From Strigamia acuminata (Eukaryota > Arthropoda > Chilopoda > Geophilomorpha > Linotaeniidae): DNA of 64,000 nucleotides. The notes below the pieces were generated by a model that worked only from the letters and a program-made list of their open reading frames with translations, made no database searches and was not told the origin of the DNA. This document shows, piece by piece, positions 39,764 through 51,139 of this stretch; the first letter of the stretch is position 1; each line of letters begins with the position of its first letter. The stretch lies in assembly GCA_949358305.1 (NCBI GenBank), contig OX442319.1:11904001-11968000 (forward strand). Direction: 5' to 3'. The position numbers were made by a program, and so were the translations under genes.

Positions 39764-40192
39764 TTACACGTTACGCTTTTTCCAGGTGTAAAAGTACTTA
39801 ATTATACACCCGGTTGATTTGTTTGGGAAATACAATTCTTTAATTTTTTGAAAGTTTTTACCGTGAGCGCCGTAAGCTTCGGTGAACGTTGCTTTTTCCT
39901 CTTGGGTCCAGTCTTCCGGTAGCGGGGCGAACTTGTTTAAATCGTCCGTTGCGTCTTGAAAATTGTGCTCGTGGATTTGTAGCAAGGCTAAAGCTTGCTC
40001 CGACGTGTACCGAAACTTCGTTTGGGCTAATTCGAGATATTCGGCGAGATTCGGGTCGTCTTTTTCGTCGCACGGCTTCCATAGAAGCGACATTCTTTCT
40101 TTAGTTGATGTTTTTGGTTTAGGCGGTGTTGGATCAAAACTTGGAATTTCGGCCTGGTGGTCCGGTCCAATTTGAACACGTTTTCTTCCCAT
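39764..40192 (-). CDS. Minimal CoREST (RCOR)-like protein: ELM2 region plus one SANT domain
   Basis: An intact single-exon frame of 142 residues. VQIGPDHQAEIPSFDP is the conserved start of the RCOR ELM2 region; SLLWKPC, AEYLELAQTKFRYTSEQALALL and HEHNFQDATDDLNKFAPLPEDW continue it; residues 94-140 are a SANT domain (WTQEEKATFTEAYGAHGKNF to YFYTWKKR). In CoREST this part binds HDAC1/2, while the LSD1-binding linker and second SANT follow; both are missing because a TAA comes right after KKRNV. A TATA box on the minus strand at 40261-40270 lies 70 bp before the ATG at 40192, which favours that start over an in-frame codon at 40279 and suggests the gene is expressed. It may be a truncated retrogene or a dominant-negative-type paralogue. 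Confidence 0.8.
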   Translation of the reverse strand: MGRKRVQIGPDHQAEIPSFDPTPPKPKTSTKERMSLLWKPCDEKDDPNLAEYLELAQTKFRYTSEQALALLQIHEHNFQDATDDLNKFAPLPEDWTQEEKATFTEAYGAHGKNFQKIKELYFPNKSTGCIIKYFYTWKKRNV

Positions 40193-40258
40193 TGCAATTA
40201 GCTGAAGACGCGAATGTGGAGAACTGGAAGAAGTAATTGTATTCAATGCACTTTGCGG

Positions 40259-40270
40259 GGTTATATACCC
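40259..40270 (-). promoter_or_regulatory. TATA box of the CoREST-like gene
   Basis: GGGTATATAACCCC on the minus strand, 70-80 bp before the start codon, in a GC-flanked setting that stands out from the AT-rich surroundings. Confidence 0.6.
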
Positions 40271-40439
40271 AAAATACACTCGAACGTCGTATAGACGTTT
40301 TTGTATACACGTAATCGTACTAGGTTAGGATTGTTTATCGTGCATATACCGGTATGAGTATCATTTTTACACGATCAAATGTAGTTTTCATTAAAAAAAA
40401 TCACGTAAATGTGTACTTTTTTGTCTCAACGGTCATATT

Positions 40440-40620
40440 TGAACATAAAAAATGTATTTTTCTTCTTAAAAATGCATTTTTCTTCTTAAAAATGCATTTT
40501 TCTTCTTAAAAATGCATTTTTCTTCTTAAAAATGCATTTTTCTTCTTAAAAATGCATTTTTCTTCTTAAAAATGCATTTTTCTTCTTAAAAAAGTATTTT
40601 CCCACTTAAAAAGTATTTTT
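40440..40620. repeat. Minisatellite, 20-bp unit, about 8 copies
   Basis: Unit AAAAATGCATTTTTCTTCTT, decaying on the right to CCACTTAAAAAGTATTTT. It shares the AAAATGCATTTT core with the arrays at 46.1 kb and 56.5 kb. Confidence 0.92.
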
Positions 40621-42479
40621 CCACTTACTAAAAACAACATTTTCCTACATTAAAAACTGTATTTCTGCATTTCCACCCTAAAAATGCATTTTTGCGCATA
40701 AAATTCCAGTTTTTATGTGAAAATGGACCATTTTTACACACTCAAGATGTAAAAAGAAATGCTATCAGTACCCATAATTCCCACGCAATGGTGTACAATA
40801 CTTTCTTATTGTTTGCCTCATAGTTCAAACTTTCACCACTGGGTGACATCTGCCTTCACTACCTGCAATCCCGTTTGCAAAAGTAAATATTTCTATCCCC
40901 GAGCGAACCGACAAAACTCTGACATTCGTGCACACACAATCAAACTAAACACGTGAAAGTGGATACGCAATTCTCACTACACAAGTGCAACCAGAAAGAA
41001 ACAATCCAACACTACAACAGAGTATGTTAATTTGATTTTACAATTTGGCCAGTGGATGGTGAAAACGTTTAAATAATTATTACAACTCCCCCGCACCAAT
41101 AAAATGATTTCTCGTCACAAATCCACTTTAAAAAAAATCCAAAAAATCGACAAAATCGATTCGTTACGTGTAAACAATGACTCCAATCGAAATAAATGCT
41201 AGAAAACTGAGTTTTATAATTTCTTGTATGCTTTTCAAAGGTTGTAAAAGACAAAAGACCTCCCGCTGCGATGCACCCAGCACACAAAGAAGGACCCCAC
41301 CACTTGTCTATGGGCATACGTGTCCCCCCACTTCATTAGGCCTATTTCTCTGTGTCAATTGGCACCGAAGTTCAACAGGTGCGTGGTAAGATAACCGAGC
41401 GTGTGAAGCATTTCAGGCATTTGTGCGCATGATTCAAACCTTTTTAACTGGTTCTCGCCGGATATGTAAACAAACAACAGAGGTCAGTGTCCAAATAACC
41501 TCAATTTTGTGCATTTGTGTTTGCAATGCGTCGAGAAAAAGGTTTCAAGGTTAAAAAGGGTTAATTTGGTGATTAAATTGATGGGTTTGTGCAGGTTTTG
41601 ATGCCGGAATGAGTGAAATTTGGGTGGGAAAAATTGTTTTTGTGTGTGGGGAGTTGGGGGAGTTGGGGGGGTGTGAAGGGGCATTGTAAAACGTGAGTTT
41701 TCTCACGCCTTTTGGTGGTTAATGGCGGAGTGGAGCGAATTTGGCAAATAGTCACTGGTTTGTTTACAACGTTAAACATATGCGTGCAATTAGGATGGGA
41801 GGTTTGGATGATTGGATTATTGAATTGTTTTCACTTTTCGGTTTTGTTTTGGTTTTGTTTTTTTTTGTTTTTTTGTTGTGTTTGATCAAAAGAAGCCGCC
41901 AGCCACGAGCCGGGGATCGCGGAATTGGTACGTGATGGGATTGAGAAATTGTTTTGCTCGCCGAGGTTGTTTTTAGAGATCGTTTTTATTGTGCGGTTGT
42001 AAAAATTGTTGAGTGTTCCGTATTGTCGAGGAAAATGATGAGAAATTCCGTTTTTGTTGTTGGGAATTAGTGTGTGTTTGTAGGTAAAGTGGAATAATAT
42101 GAAAAGAGGTTGGTTTGGTTGGTGGGTTGTGGGGAATTGTGTTGGAATATGTTTTGGTTGGGTTTTTGAATTGGGTTTTGATGGTTCGAAAAAGTTGTCG
42201 TTTTGTTGTTTTTTAATTGAATTGGATTTGATGTGTGTATTTTAAGTTAGTTATATTTTTAAAAACTTGGTTAAACTCATTTTTTTTTAGAAAATTTGGA
42301 AAATTAGATTTTTTTAGAAAAGTTGATAAATTAGATTTTATGATAAAACTTGAAAAATTAAATTTTTTGAGAAAACTTAAAAAATTAAATTTTTTGAGAA
42401 AACTTGAAAAATTAGATTTTTAAAGGTTAGAAAGTTACAGTTTGGAATTCTTCGAAAGTTACATAATCACTATTTTAAC
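40621..42479. other. Intergenic between the CoREST-like and Brachyury genes
   Basis: No gene recognised. Strand composition is strongly skewed: 41500-42230 is rich in G and T on the plus strand, and an 18-25-bp local repeat coding-like FFRKLEKLDF run (42280-42420) is an AT-rich tandem repeat (GAAAACTTGAAAAATTA). A regulatory role for the T-box gene is possible but not shown. Confidence 0.4.
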
Positions 42480-42940
42480 ATATATTTTTATTACTTTGAG
42501 AAGTTACATTTTTGTACAAACTTCTAAAAATTTACATTTTTTTACAAACACCTAAAAATTTACCATTTTTTTGCAAATTCCTGAAAAGTTACATTTTTTA
42601 AATCGCCCTGAAAAGTTACATTTTACATAAAAACTCTTAAAAAGTTATATTTTACACACAAAAACGCCTAAAAAGTTAAATTTTACACACAAAAACTCCT
42701 AAAAAGTAACATTTTACATACAAAAACCCCTAAAAAGTAACATTTTACACACAAAAACTCCTAAAAAGTTAAATTTTACACACTAAAACTCCTAAAAAAT
42801 AACATTTTACATACAAAAACTCCTAAAAAGTTACATTTTACACACAAAAACGCCTAAAAAGTTAAATTTTACACACAAAAACTCCTAAAAAATTACATTT
42901 TACACACAAAAACTCCTAAAAAGTTACATTTCCACGAAAA
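42480..42940. repeat. Minisatellite, 31-bp unit
   Basis: Unit CCTAAAAAGTTACATTTTAC plus ACACAAAAACT, about 12 readable copies with shorter early ones at the left. Confidence 0.9.
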
Positions 42941-43356
42941 CCACTGAAACTTCACCATTAAATCCACAAAACAAAAACCTATTTAAACCAAACCAAAAAA
43001 ATCCAATCCCAACAAACCAAAACAAAAAACCCCCAAAACCCCTCAAAAAACCCCTCAAAACCCACCCAAACAAAAACAACAACCACAACCCCCAAAAAAC
43101 CCACCCACAACCACCCCCAAAAAACTCTCCTCCAACTAACTTCCCAAACCAACAGCCCCAAACCAAGCGCTCACGGCTCTGCCCATCACCCAACACACTT
43201 CCTTTTATTGGTCGCCTCTTTGACCGTCGCCGCCTCTCGTCTCCCATTGGCGCGGCGCTCCCTTTGACCACCACACACCGTGCCCGAACACCCACCAAAC
43301 ACCTCACACTCACCTCACAACAACACACAAACACAAACCCCGAATCGCGACCAGCA
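42941..43356 (+). promoter_or_regulatory. Brachyury 5' region
   Basis: A C/A-rich, almost G-free plus strand (42960-43160) gives way to a GC-rich stretch (43160-43265) with an inverted CCAAT box (CCCATTGGCG, 43241-43250) and two TTTGACC motifs (43218 and 43263). No TATA box. The leader before the ATG at 43357 is C/A-rich. Long minus-strand frames here reflect this skewed composition. Confidence 0.4.
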
Positions 43357-46300
43357 ATGCATCAAGCGCCCTGCGCCCCACCGGCCTCCAAAAAGCCCCA
43401 CCACCTCCTCTCAGTGGTCGAGAGTGTGGTCAAAGCCAACAACTCCGAACGCTGCAAACACGAGGCCAAAAGTCCGTTCCAAGTGACGCTCCTGGACACG
43501 CTTTTGTGGCGGCAATTCCACTCGCTCACCAACGAGATGATCGTCACCAAAGGCGGCCGGTAAGCGAGGAAATTTGCGGGGTTTGGTTTTGGTTTTGATT
43601 TTTTAGGAATTGGAATTTCAGGCGGATGTTTCCGGTGGTTAAGATCGACGTTTCCGGTTTGGAGCCGAGCGCCATGTATTGTATTTTGTTGGAGTTCGTG
43701 CAGATGGATTTGCATCGATGGAAATACGTGAACGGGGAGTGGATTCCGGGCGGGAAGGCGGAGGCGCATCCGTCGACGTCCGACACGATTTATATTCATC
43801 CGGACTCGCCGAATTTCGGGGCGCATTGGATGAAGGAAGCGGTGTCGTTCGAGAAGATCAAGTTGACGAATAAACCAAGCGGAGGAGGACAAGTAAGTTT
43901 GGGGAATTGTTTTGGTCTGAAGGGCATAAAATTATTTTTTGTTTGGTCTAAAATTCTAATTTTCTGCCTAAAAAGTGCGTTTTTTTCGTCTGAAATTCAA
44001 AGATTATGGGTTTTTGAGCATAAAAAAGGTCTAAAATGATAATAACACGCCTATGAAGTATAGTTTTGAGCATAAAAAGGTCTAAAATGATAATAACACG
44101 CTTATAAAGCAGAGGTTTGAGCATAAAAAGGTCTAAAATGATAATTTTCTGTCTAAAATGTGAATTTTTTTTAATTTGAAATTTAAAGATTAAGGTTTTT
44201 GGAGCTTAAAAATGGTCTAAAATGATAATAACACGCCTATGAAGTATAGTTTTGAGCATAAAAAGGTCTAAAATGATAATAACACGCTTATAAAGCAGAG
44301 GTTTGAGCATAAAAAGGTCTAAAATGATAATTTTCTGCCTAAAAAGTGCATTTTTGTCATCTGAAATTTAAAGATTAAGGTTTTTGGAGCTTAAAAATAG
44401 TCTAAAATGATAATAACACGCCTATGAAGTATAGTTTTGAGCATAAAAAGATCTAAAATGATAATAAACGCCTATAAAGTATAGTTTTGAGTATCAAATG
44501 GTCTAAAATGCTAATAACATGCATAAAAATTACAATTTTGAGCAAAAATACATATTCTTGTCTCGAGTTTTTATATTCGGCCTTAAAATTTTATTTTATC
44601 TAAAAATCTAATATTCTAATACTTTGTGCATAAAGATTTTAAAATACTAAATTTATGCCTAACAATTGTGCTCTGATTCACGCAGGGGTCGGCTAATCTC
44701 GGGCACCTCGTCGCCTTGGCGTGAGAAAATTTATACCTGGCGCCTAAAAATCTTAGCTGGCATTTGCAAAATAGATACTCAGACTCCTAAGGGAAAAGGG
44801 GCTGGCTCCTGCATCCTTTTTAGGTTTGTCGACCCCTGGTTTTGAGCTTAAAAAAAATTTAAAAAATGTCTAAAATTCTAATATCCACACTAAAAGCAAA
44901 TCTTCGAATTAAATTGCACTTTTCACCATTAAAAAAATTCAGTTTTGTGCATAAAATCGCATTTTTGTGCATAAAATCGCATTATTTTCTGACAAATTCG
45001 CGTTTTTGCGCTTAACATCGCATTTTTGTGCATAAAATCGCATTATTTGCACATAAAATCGCATTTTTGTGCATAAATCGCATTATTTGCACATAAAATC
45101 GCATTTTTGTGCATAAAATCGCATTATTTGCACATAAAATCGCATTTTTTGCGCATAAAATCTAAGTTTTGCGCTTAACATCGCATTTTTGTGCATAAAA
45201 TCGCATTATTTGCACATAAAATCGCATTTTTTGCGCATAAAATCGCATTTTTGCGCATAAAATCGCATTTTTTGCGCATAAAATCGCATTTTTGCGCATA
45301 AAATCGCATTTTTTGCGCATAAAATCGCATTATTTGCGCATAAAATCGATTTTTTGCGCATTTCTGCGTATTTCTCCGCATTTTCTGCGCAATCCATATT
45401 TATCCAACTTTTATTTTTATTTCAAGATAATCCTCAATTCACTTCATAAATACGAACCGCGAATCCACATCATCAAAGTCGAAATTCCGTCGCCTAAGAA
45501 ATGGTGCAGCGGATCGTTCACGTTCCCCGAGACGCAATTCATCGCCGTCACGGCGTACCAAAACGAAGAAGTATTAGAATTAAACTCCCAAACAACCAAA
45601 AGACACTAAAACGATACATTTTTAATATTCGGTGTAGGTTACAGCTCTGAAAATACGAAACAACCCTTTCGCCAAAGCGTTTTTAGATGCCAAAGAGCGG
45701 CCGGACCCAATGATGCAAAGCCATGCCGGGATGCCTGACTATTCGACGGGGACGGGCGCGTCGCCGCAAATGACGCAATGTATGTGACAAAATGCGTTGG
45801 AAACGTTTGGGGAAATAATTTGAGATGTGTTTTGTGTAGTTGGGTCGTGGTATGTTTCACCTGAAAGGGTTTATCCACCGCCGGCACATCTAAGCAGCAA
45901 TTTCAACCCGCATTGCAGCGACAGAGGATTCCGGAGTCAGAAAAGAAGTGTGCCGTACTTGCAACCGATTTACCGGCGGCAGTCAACGAATCACGGTAGG
46001 AGAAATATGTTAATAGGATGGGGATAGTGTTCTGATGCGGAAGTTTAAGCGGAATTTTTTTTTTGTTCCGTGCATAAAAATGCATTTTTTGGTTTAAAGT
46101 TTCATTTTTTTAGTGAAAAATTGAACATTTGAGCGTAAAAAATGCATTTTTTGGTCTAAGATTTATAGTTCTGTGAATAAAAATGCATTTTTTGGTTTAA
46201 AATTTATAGTTCTGTGCATAAAAATGCATTTTTTGGTTTAAAGTTTCATTTATTTAGTGAAAAATTGAACATTTGTGCGTAAAATATGCATTTTTTGGTC

Positions 46301-47680
46301 TAAAATTGATAGTTCTGTGCATAAAAATGCATTTGTTGGTTTAAAGTTTCATTTATTTAGTGACAAATTGAACATTTGTGCGTAAAAAATGCATTTTTTG
46401 ATCTAAAATTTCATTTATTTAGTGACAAATTGAACATTTGTGCGTAAAAAATGCATTTTTTAGTCTAAAATTTATAGTTATGTGCATAAAAATGCATATT
46501 TTGGTCAAAAATTTATAGTTCTGTGCATAAAAATGCATTTTTTGGTTTAAAATACCATTTATCTACTACAAAATTGCAATTTTGTGGTCTAAAGTTTCAT
46601 TTATTTAATGAAAAATTGAATTTTTGTGCGTAAAAAATGCATTTTTTGGTCTAAAATTCCATTTAACAACTAAAAAATTGCATTTTAGTGCACAAAAAAT
46701 TCATTTTTCGGTTAAAAATTGCACTTTAGTGCAAAAAAAATGCATTTTTCGATCAAAAATTGCAGATTTATGCGAAAAATTTCAATTTTCTGCACAAAAT
46801 TACACGATTGTGCATAAATAACAGACTTTATAGCCCAAAAAAATTAATTATTAGTGTGCAAATTCCTCCATCTCCTCCCAAAAGTACTCACGAAAAATAC
46901 CCCAACATAGCAAACCCAGCTTCACTCACTCCCACAACCCAACTATCCAAACCCAACACTGGAAAAATCATTGGTTGCAGCATCTGTTTTGCTTAAAAAT
47001 GGACATAAAGGAGGACCCCCAACACCAACCTCCAAAAGAGAAAGAAAAGAACTCATTTCCCCCCCAATTCAACGCAGGTGGCCTCTCGGGATTGCAGCAA
47101 TTTGAAACAGCTTCTTTTACAACCTTGAGTACTACACCGCCTACCACAGACAGGGACCGCCAAATATGCGGTTGCCATCCACACCCCCACCCCCACCGAC
47201 CCCCAATGACCCCCACTTTATTTTTTTAATTAATCAAACGAGTTTTAATTCACAGGTAACTCGACACCCACAATTCAGAACGGTCAGTCGGGTCTGTATT
47301 TAGTTCCTGGTGGCTCGACGTCTTCGGACAATTGGGAGTCGGCATTCGGCTCGCATCCGCATGCGCATCCGCACGCGCACCCGACGTCGTCGCCCGCGTA
47401 CCCGTTTAACGCCTGCATGATGCCGGCGTCGAGTTCGGCGCAAGAACAGCAGCATGGGGTGTTTCCCAGTGTTTGGACGCAGTGTCCGGCCGTTTCTGTG
47501 AGTGATGAGATGGGGCTGAGTTATAATGAGGCTCGGAATTCACCGTCGGTCAGTATGGGAAGCGCGAGATCGTATTCGACACCGGAAGCGGCGGATATTT
47601 TGAACGAGGAGTATGATTCGCCGGCGTCGCATAGAAGCGGCGATTGGAGTCCGTTGGCTCCGTCTCCGACTTGTATGTGA
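43357..47680 (+). CDS. Brachyury-type T-box transcription factor, six exons
   Basis: Exons: 43357-43559, 43622-43892, 45427-45570, 45638-45779, 45840-45995, 47256-47680; all junctions are GT/AG and in frame, giving 446 residues (Brachyury proteins are usually about 430-450). The N-terminus has [11 protein letters not shown]; the T-box covers about 42-228: [88 protein letters not shown] and [15 protein letters not shown]. After it come the Brachyury-specific [12 protein letters not shown]...Y block and a C-terminus ending [11 protein letters not shown]. Unusual: a 3-residue longer loop after RIHIIKVE (PSPKKWCSG) and His-Pro repeats at about 345. Brachyury specifies mesoderm, notochord or blastopore fates. 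Long introns 2 and 5 are packed with minisatellites. Confidence 0.95.
43955..44540. repeat. Higher-order repeat in Brachyury intron 2, about 51-bp unit
   Basis: GGTCTAAAATGATAATAACACG with GAAGTATAGTTTTGAGCATAA recurs about every 51 bp, arranged in larger blocks of about 180 bp (AAGATTAAGGTTTTTGGAGC appears twice). Confidence 0.8.
44683..44838. mobile_element. 156-bp MITE in Brachyury intron 2, hAT-like ends
   Basis: Begins CAGGGGTCGGC and ends with the complement (GTCGACCCCTG). CAGGGG-type ends are typical of hAT elements. It is more GC-rich than the intron around it. No clear 8-bp target duplication remains, so it is probably old. Confidence 0.55.
44930..45385. repeat. Minisatellite in Brachyury intron 2, about 20-bp unit
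   Basis: Unit GCGCATAAAATCGCATTTTT (20-21 bp). It runs to within 40 bp of exon 3. Confidence 0.9.
46060..46850. repeat. Minisatellite in Brachyury intron 5, about 41-bp unit
   Basis: GTGCATAAAAATGCATTTTT followed by TGGTTTAAAATTTATAGTTCT, about 41 bp, with variants. The AAAATGCATTTT core is shared with the 40.4-kb and 56.5-kb arrays. Confidence 0.85.
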
Positions 47681-47984
47681 TTTTTGGAGAGTTTTATTTT
47701 TGTTTTTTTTGGTTTTTGTTTTTTTTGGTTTTTGTTTTTGGAAAATTTCTGTTTTGAGTGTAAAATATTTTTATTATTTTTTGGTTTTTTTTTTTTTTTT
47801 TTTTTTTTATGTATACGATTTTTTTTTTGAGATATTTATAATGAATTGACTGATGACTTGATATATGATGAAAAGTTTTTAAATTAAAGTTTGGAGTTGA
47901 TGTTGAGTTGATTTTTTTTTTTGTTATTTTATACATTTTATTTTTCAAGTTCTTTGATTTTTTGAATATTTTAGCGATATTTTC

Positions 47985-48560
47985 GTGCGTTTACATCGCT
48001 ATTTATCCATTTTAGGCCGTATTTCTTTCATTTTAGGCCGTATTTCTTTCATTTTAGGCCGTATTTCTTTTATTTAGGCCGTATTTCTTTCATTTCAGGC
48101 CGTATTTCTTTTATTTAGGCCGTATTTCTTTCATTTTAGGCCGTATTTCTTTCATTTTAGGCCGTATTTCTTTCATTTTAGGCCGTATTTCTTTTATTTA
48201 GGCCGTATTTCTTTCATTTTAGGCCGTATTTCTTTCATTTTAGGCCGTATTTCTTTCATTTTAGGCCGTATTTCTTTTATTTAGGCCGTATTTCTTTCAT
48301 TTCAGGCCGTATTTCTTTTATTTAGGCCGTATTTCTTTCATTTTAGGCCGTATTTCTTTTATTTAGGCCGTATTTCTTTCATTTTAGGCTGTATTTCTTT
48401 TATTTAGGACTATTTCTTTTAGTTTAGGCCGTCTTTCTTTTATTTAGAGGACTATATCATTCATTTTAGGCCGTATTTCTTTTATTTAAAGATTATATCA
48501 TTCATTTTAGCTTTTATTTCTTTCATTTTAGGCACAATACTAGTCAATTATTTCATATTA
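47985..48560. repeat. Minisatellite downstream of Brachyury, 20/21-bp units
   Basis: Units GGCCGTATTTCTTTCATTTTA (21) and GGCCGTATTTCTTTTATTTA (20) alternate, about 25 copies, then decay to 48850. Confidence 0.93.
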
Positions 48561-51139
48561 ACAAATTTCTTAAGTTTAGATCCTAATTTCTTACATTTTA
48601 GGCTTTATTCCATTAATTTTATGCAGAATTTCTTTTCTCTTAACCCCTATTTCTTTTCTTTAGACCCTCTTCCATTCATTTCCTTCATTTTAGGATCAAT
48701 TCCATCCATTCACTCTATTTTAGGCCCTAATTTCTTGCATTTGAAACCAAATTTCTTTGAGTTTTGTCTAATTGTTTACAATTCTAGACCAAATTTCATA
48801 CACATTGGAATTTTATTTTTAATTTAAGCCCAATAGATTCATATTTTAGACCTAAACAATTTCTGTTTACTACGATATGCTCAATTTCTTTTCACATTTT
48901 GTTCAATTTCGCCATATTGTATCTATAATTTTAATTCCCTGCGCAATTTTGACTTAAAAAACAATTGTCTACCCGCTTTTCTGTCAATTTATTTAATTTT
49001 TTCCCAATATATGTCATTTTCTGCCACATTTCGTCTCTCTGCAATCAAACTCCCACTGCTCTCCATTCATTTAACGTCCAAATCCTTCAATTTCCCCCCC
49101 ATTTCGTTAGCCACTGTTAATAGTTTGATGGCCAAATTCATCAAGAAATAAAATTCTTTATGCATTGTGAATGCAATCACAACTGTTGTCGCTCGCTGTG
49201 TTGACTCAGTTGTTTCAATAGCAATAAAACTGATTCCATTTTGGCCAAGGGAACAACACACTGTGGCAACACACAACTCAACTTCCTGCCAACTCACAAA
49301 ACTACACCCACTGAATCACAAAAAAAAAACCAAAAAATTAAAAAATATAAAAAAAAAATCACACATCGACACATCTTAAACTCGGATGCAAATTCGACGA
49401 AAACTTCAAATTCCAAGACAATTGTCGGCGTCCAAAAACGACTCGAACGCAATAAAAAATGATTACTCCCATTTTCCCATAACATGACTCATTCAGTCGT
49501 GGCAAACAAACTATTTGCACATCTAAAACCACTAAAAAACAACCAAATGCAGAGAGAAAAAAAATATAATAAATATTGTGTCAATGTTGAACTTAGAATT
49601 ATCACTTACACATTAACAACAACATTGAAACCAAATAATGCGATCTCATAAAATAAATAATTTTTTATTTATTTATTTTTTTTATTTTTTTTATTTTATT
49701 ATTTTTTATTTTTTCTAGTCTAATTTTGTGACACCTGGACCGGAAACACATTCAAGAGCAGTAAGGAAATCCTCTGTAGTGACTGGGTCATAAAAGAAAA
49801 TTGATGTGTCACAACAAAAACATGACGACACTTAAATTATCTTCAAAGAAAATATAAAAATGTCCAACCTTGCTATTAACATTAAGCAAAGCCTTCAATT
49901 TCGAAAGAGGACCGCGCATTTGTCAATATTTTAACGTCTTGTACGTCACACTCAAAAAAAATATCCAAAATGTGGTATTTTGTGTCTCAAGATGTCTCTG
50001 GTGATCAGAATGGGAAATAAATCTTGAAAATGTAATATACTGTAATATAATAAAGCATTAATGACATATTTTTCAGATTATTACAACATCAGTTCAACAA
50101 ATACTTGTTTTTCAGGGTTTTACTGCATCACTTTCCACTTGTTTTCACATAATGAGGATATAATCAGTGGGAAATGGTGAAGTGAACTTCTCACATTGGT
50201 TAGAATGAAGACTGAAAGTCAGTTAAATACATCACACATCAGGAGATGTGTGAACAGGATTGTGTGCAACCAAATAGCAAATATAGTAACATCAAGCCAA
50301 GTGGTTATAAATGCCTTATTCAACACTTAAATAAGTCTATATTGTAAAATTAACACTGTTTCACTTTTTTTTTTGCACTACAGATTGATTTTTTCAACCA
50401 TAACTTTGTTTTTGTACCGTAATTGTAATTAAATAGATATTTTTTTACAAATGGTGCCACGCGGTTACCGTACTTGCTTTGTTTACAGCCATAGCTTCGA
50501 TCGTGGGAACGAAATAAAAGCGCATTCTCTTAAATTCGTTCACCCAGAACATAAAACTGAAGATAAAATAAATAAAAGGAGTTATTAATCGATGTAAACT
50601 TAACCCACATTCAGCAAATTCTACGTTTTATTAAACCACGGATGGGAAACGTCATTTATGCTCGAGAGGTGACTCCATCTGTTTAGCCATAATTCCCTGA
50701 TCCGCTCATGGTGCGCGCGCTGTCCTTTTATCGGCTTTGGTTTGTTTGAATTATGCGAACATAACATTGTTGAAGACAGAAGAGACACTAATCTATGCTA
50801 TAAATAAATAAATAAAATGTTTACATTTTATTATTTAATCCCCCAATCGGTATCGTAACTCATCAAATCCACCGAGCGAGTCCTAGTTCCACAAAAACAG
50901 AACTACGGAGGCCCAGAAGCGGCATCTATTCATAAAAATCCCTAAAATCAGTCCAATTTCAATTTCCACTAAAATAAATACAAAAAAATAAAAAACAAAT
51001 TTCAATTCTAGCCCAGAACAACAAATACAATTTATTTCTCGAACAAATAAAAAAAAACAACCAATCGAACAAAACCACAAAACAATGCACTTCAATCAAA
51101 TTCCTCAAAAAACATCTCAACAAATTTCGACCAAACCGT
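48561..51139. other. Intergenic, one possible exon remnant
   Basis: Mostly AT-rich. On the minus strand, 49783-49720, an acceptor-like GACCCAG precedes TTEDFLTALECVSGPGVTKLD and a stop; the pattern is like a short terminal exon, but I cannot place it. A minus-strand poly(A)-type AATAAA for the linker-histone gene lies near 50810. No other gene seen. Confidence 0.35.

Noticed and set aside
43264-43563. Alternative plus frames upstream of and across Brachyury exon 1
   Set aside because: The T-box reading from the ATG at 43357 and its splice to exon 2 fix the frame; the long open stretch upstream reflects C/A-rich, stop-poor sequence.
47985-48560. CRISPR-like array
   Set aside because: There are no unique spacers; the units are directly adjacent. 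The same holds for the other arrays, and the genome is eukaryotic.
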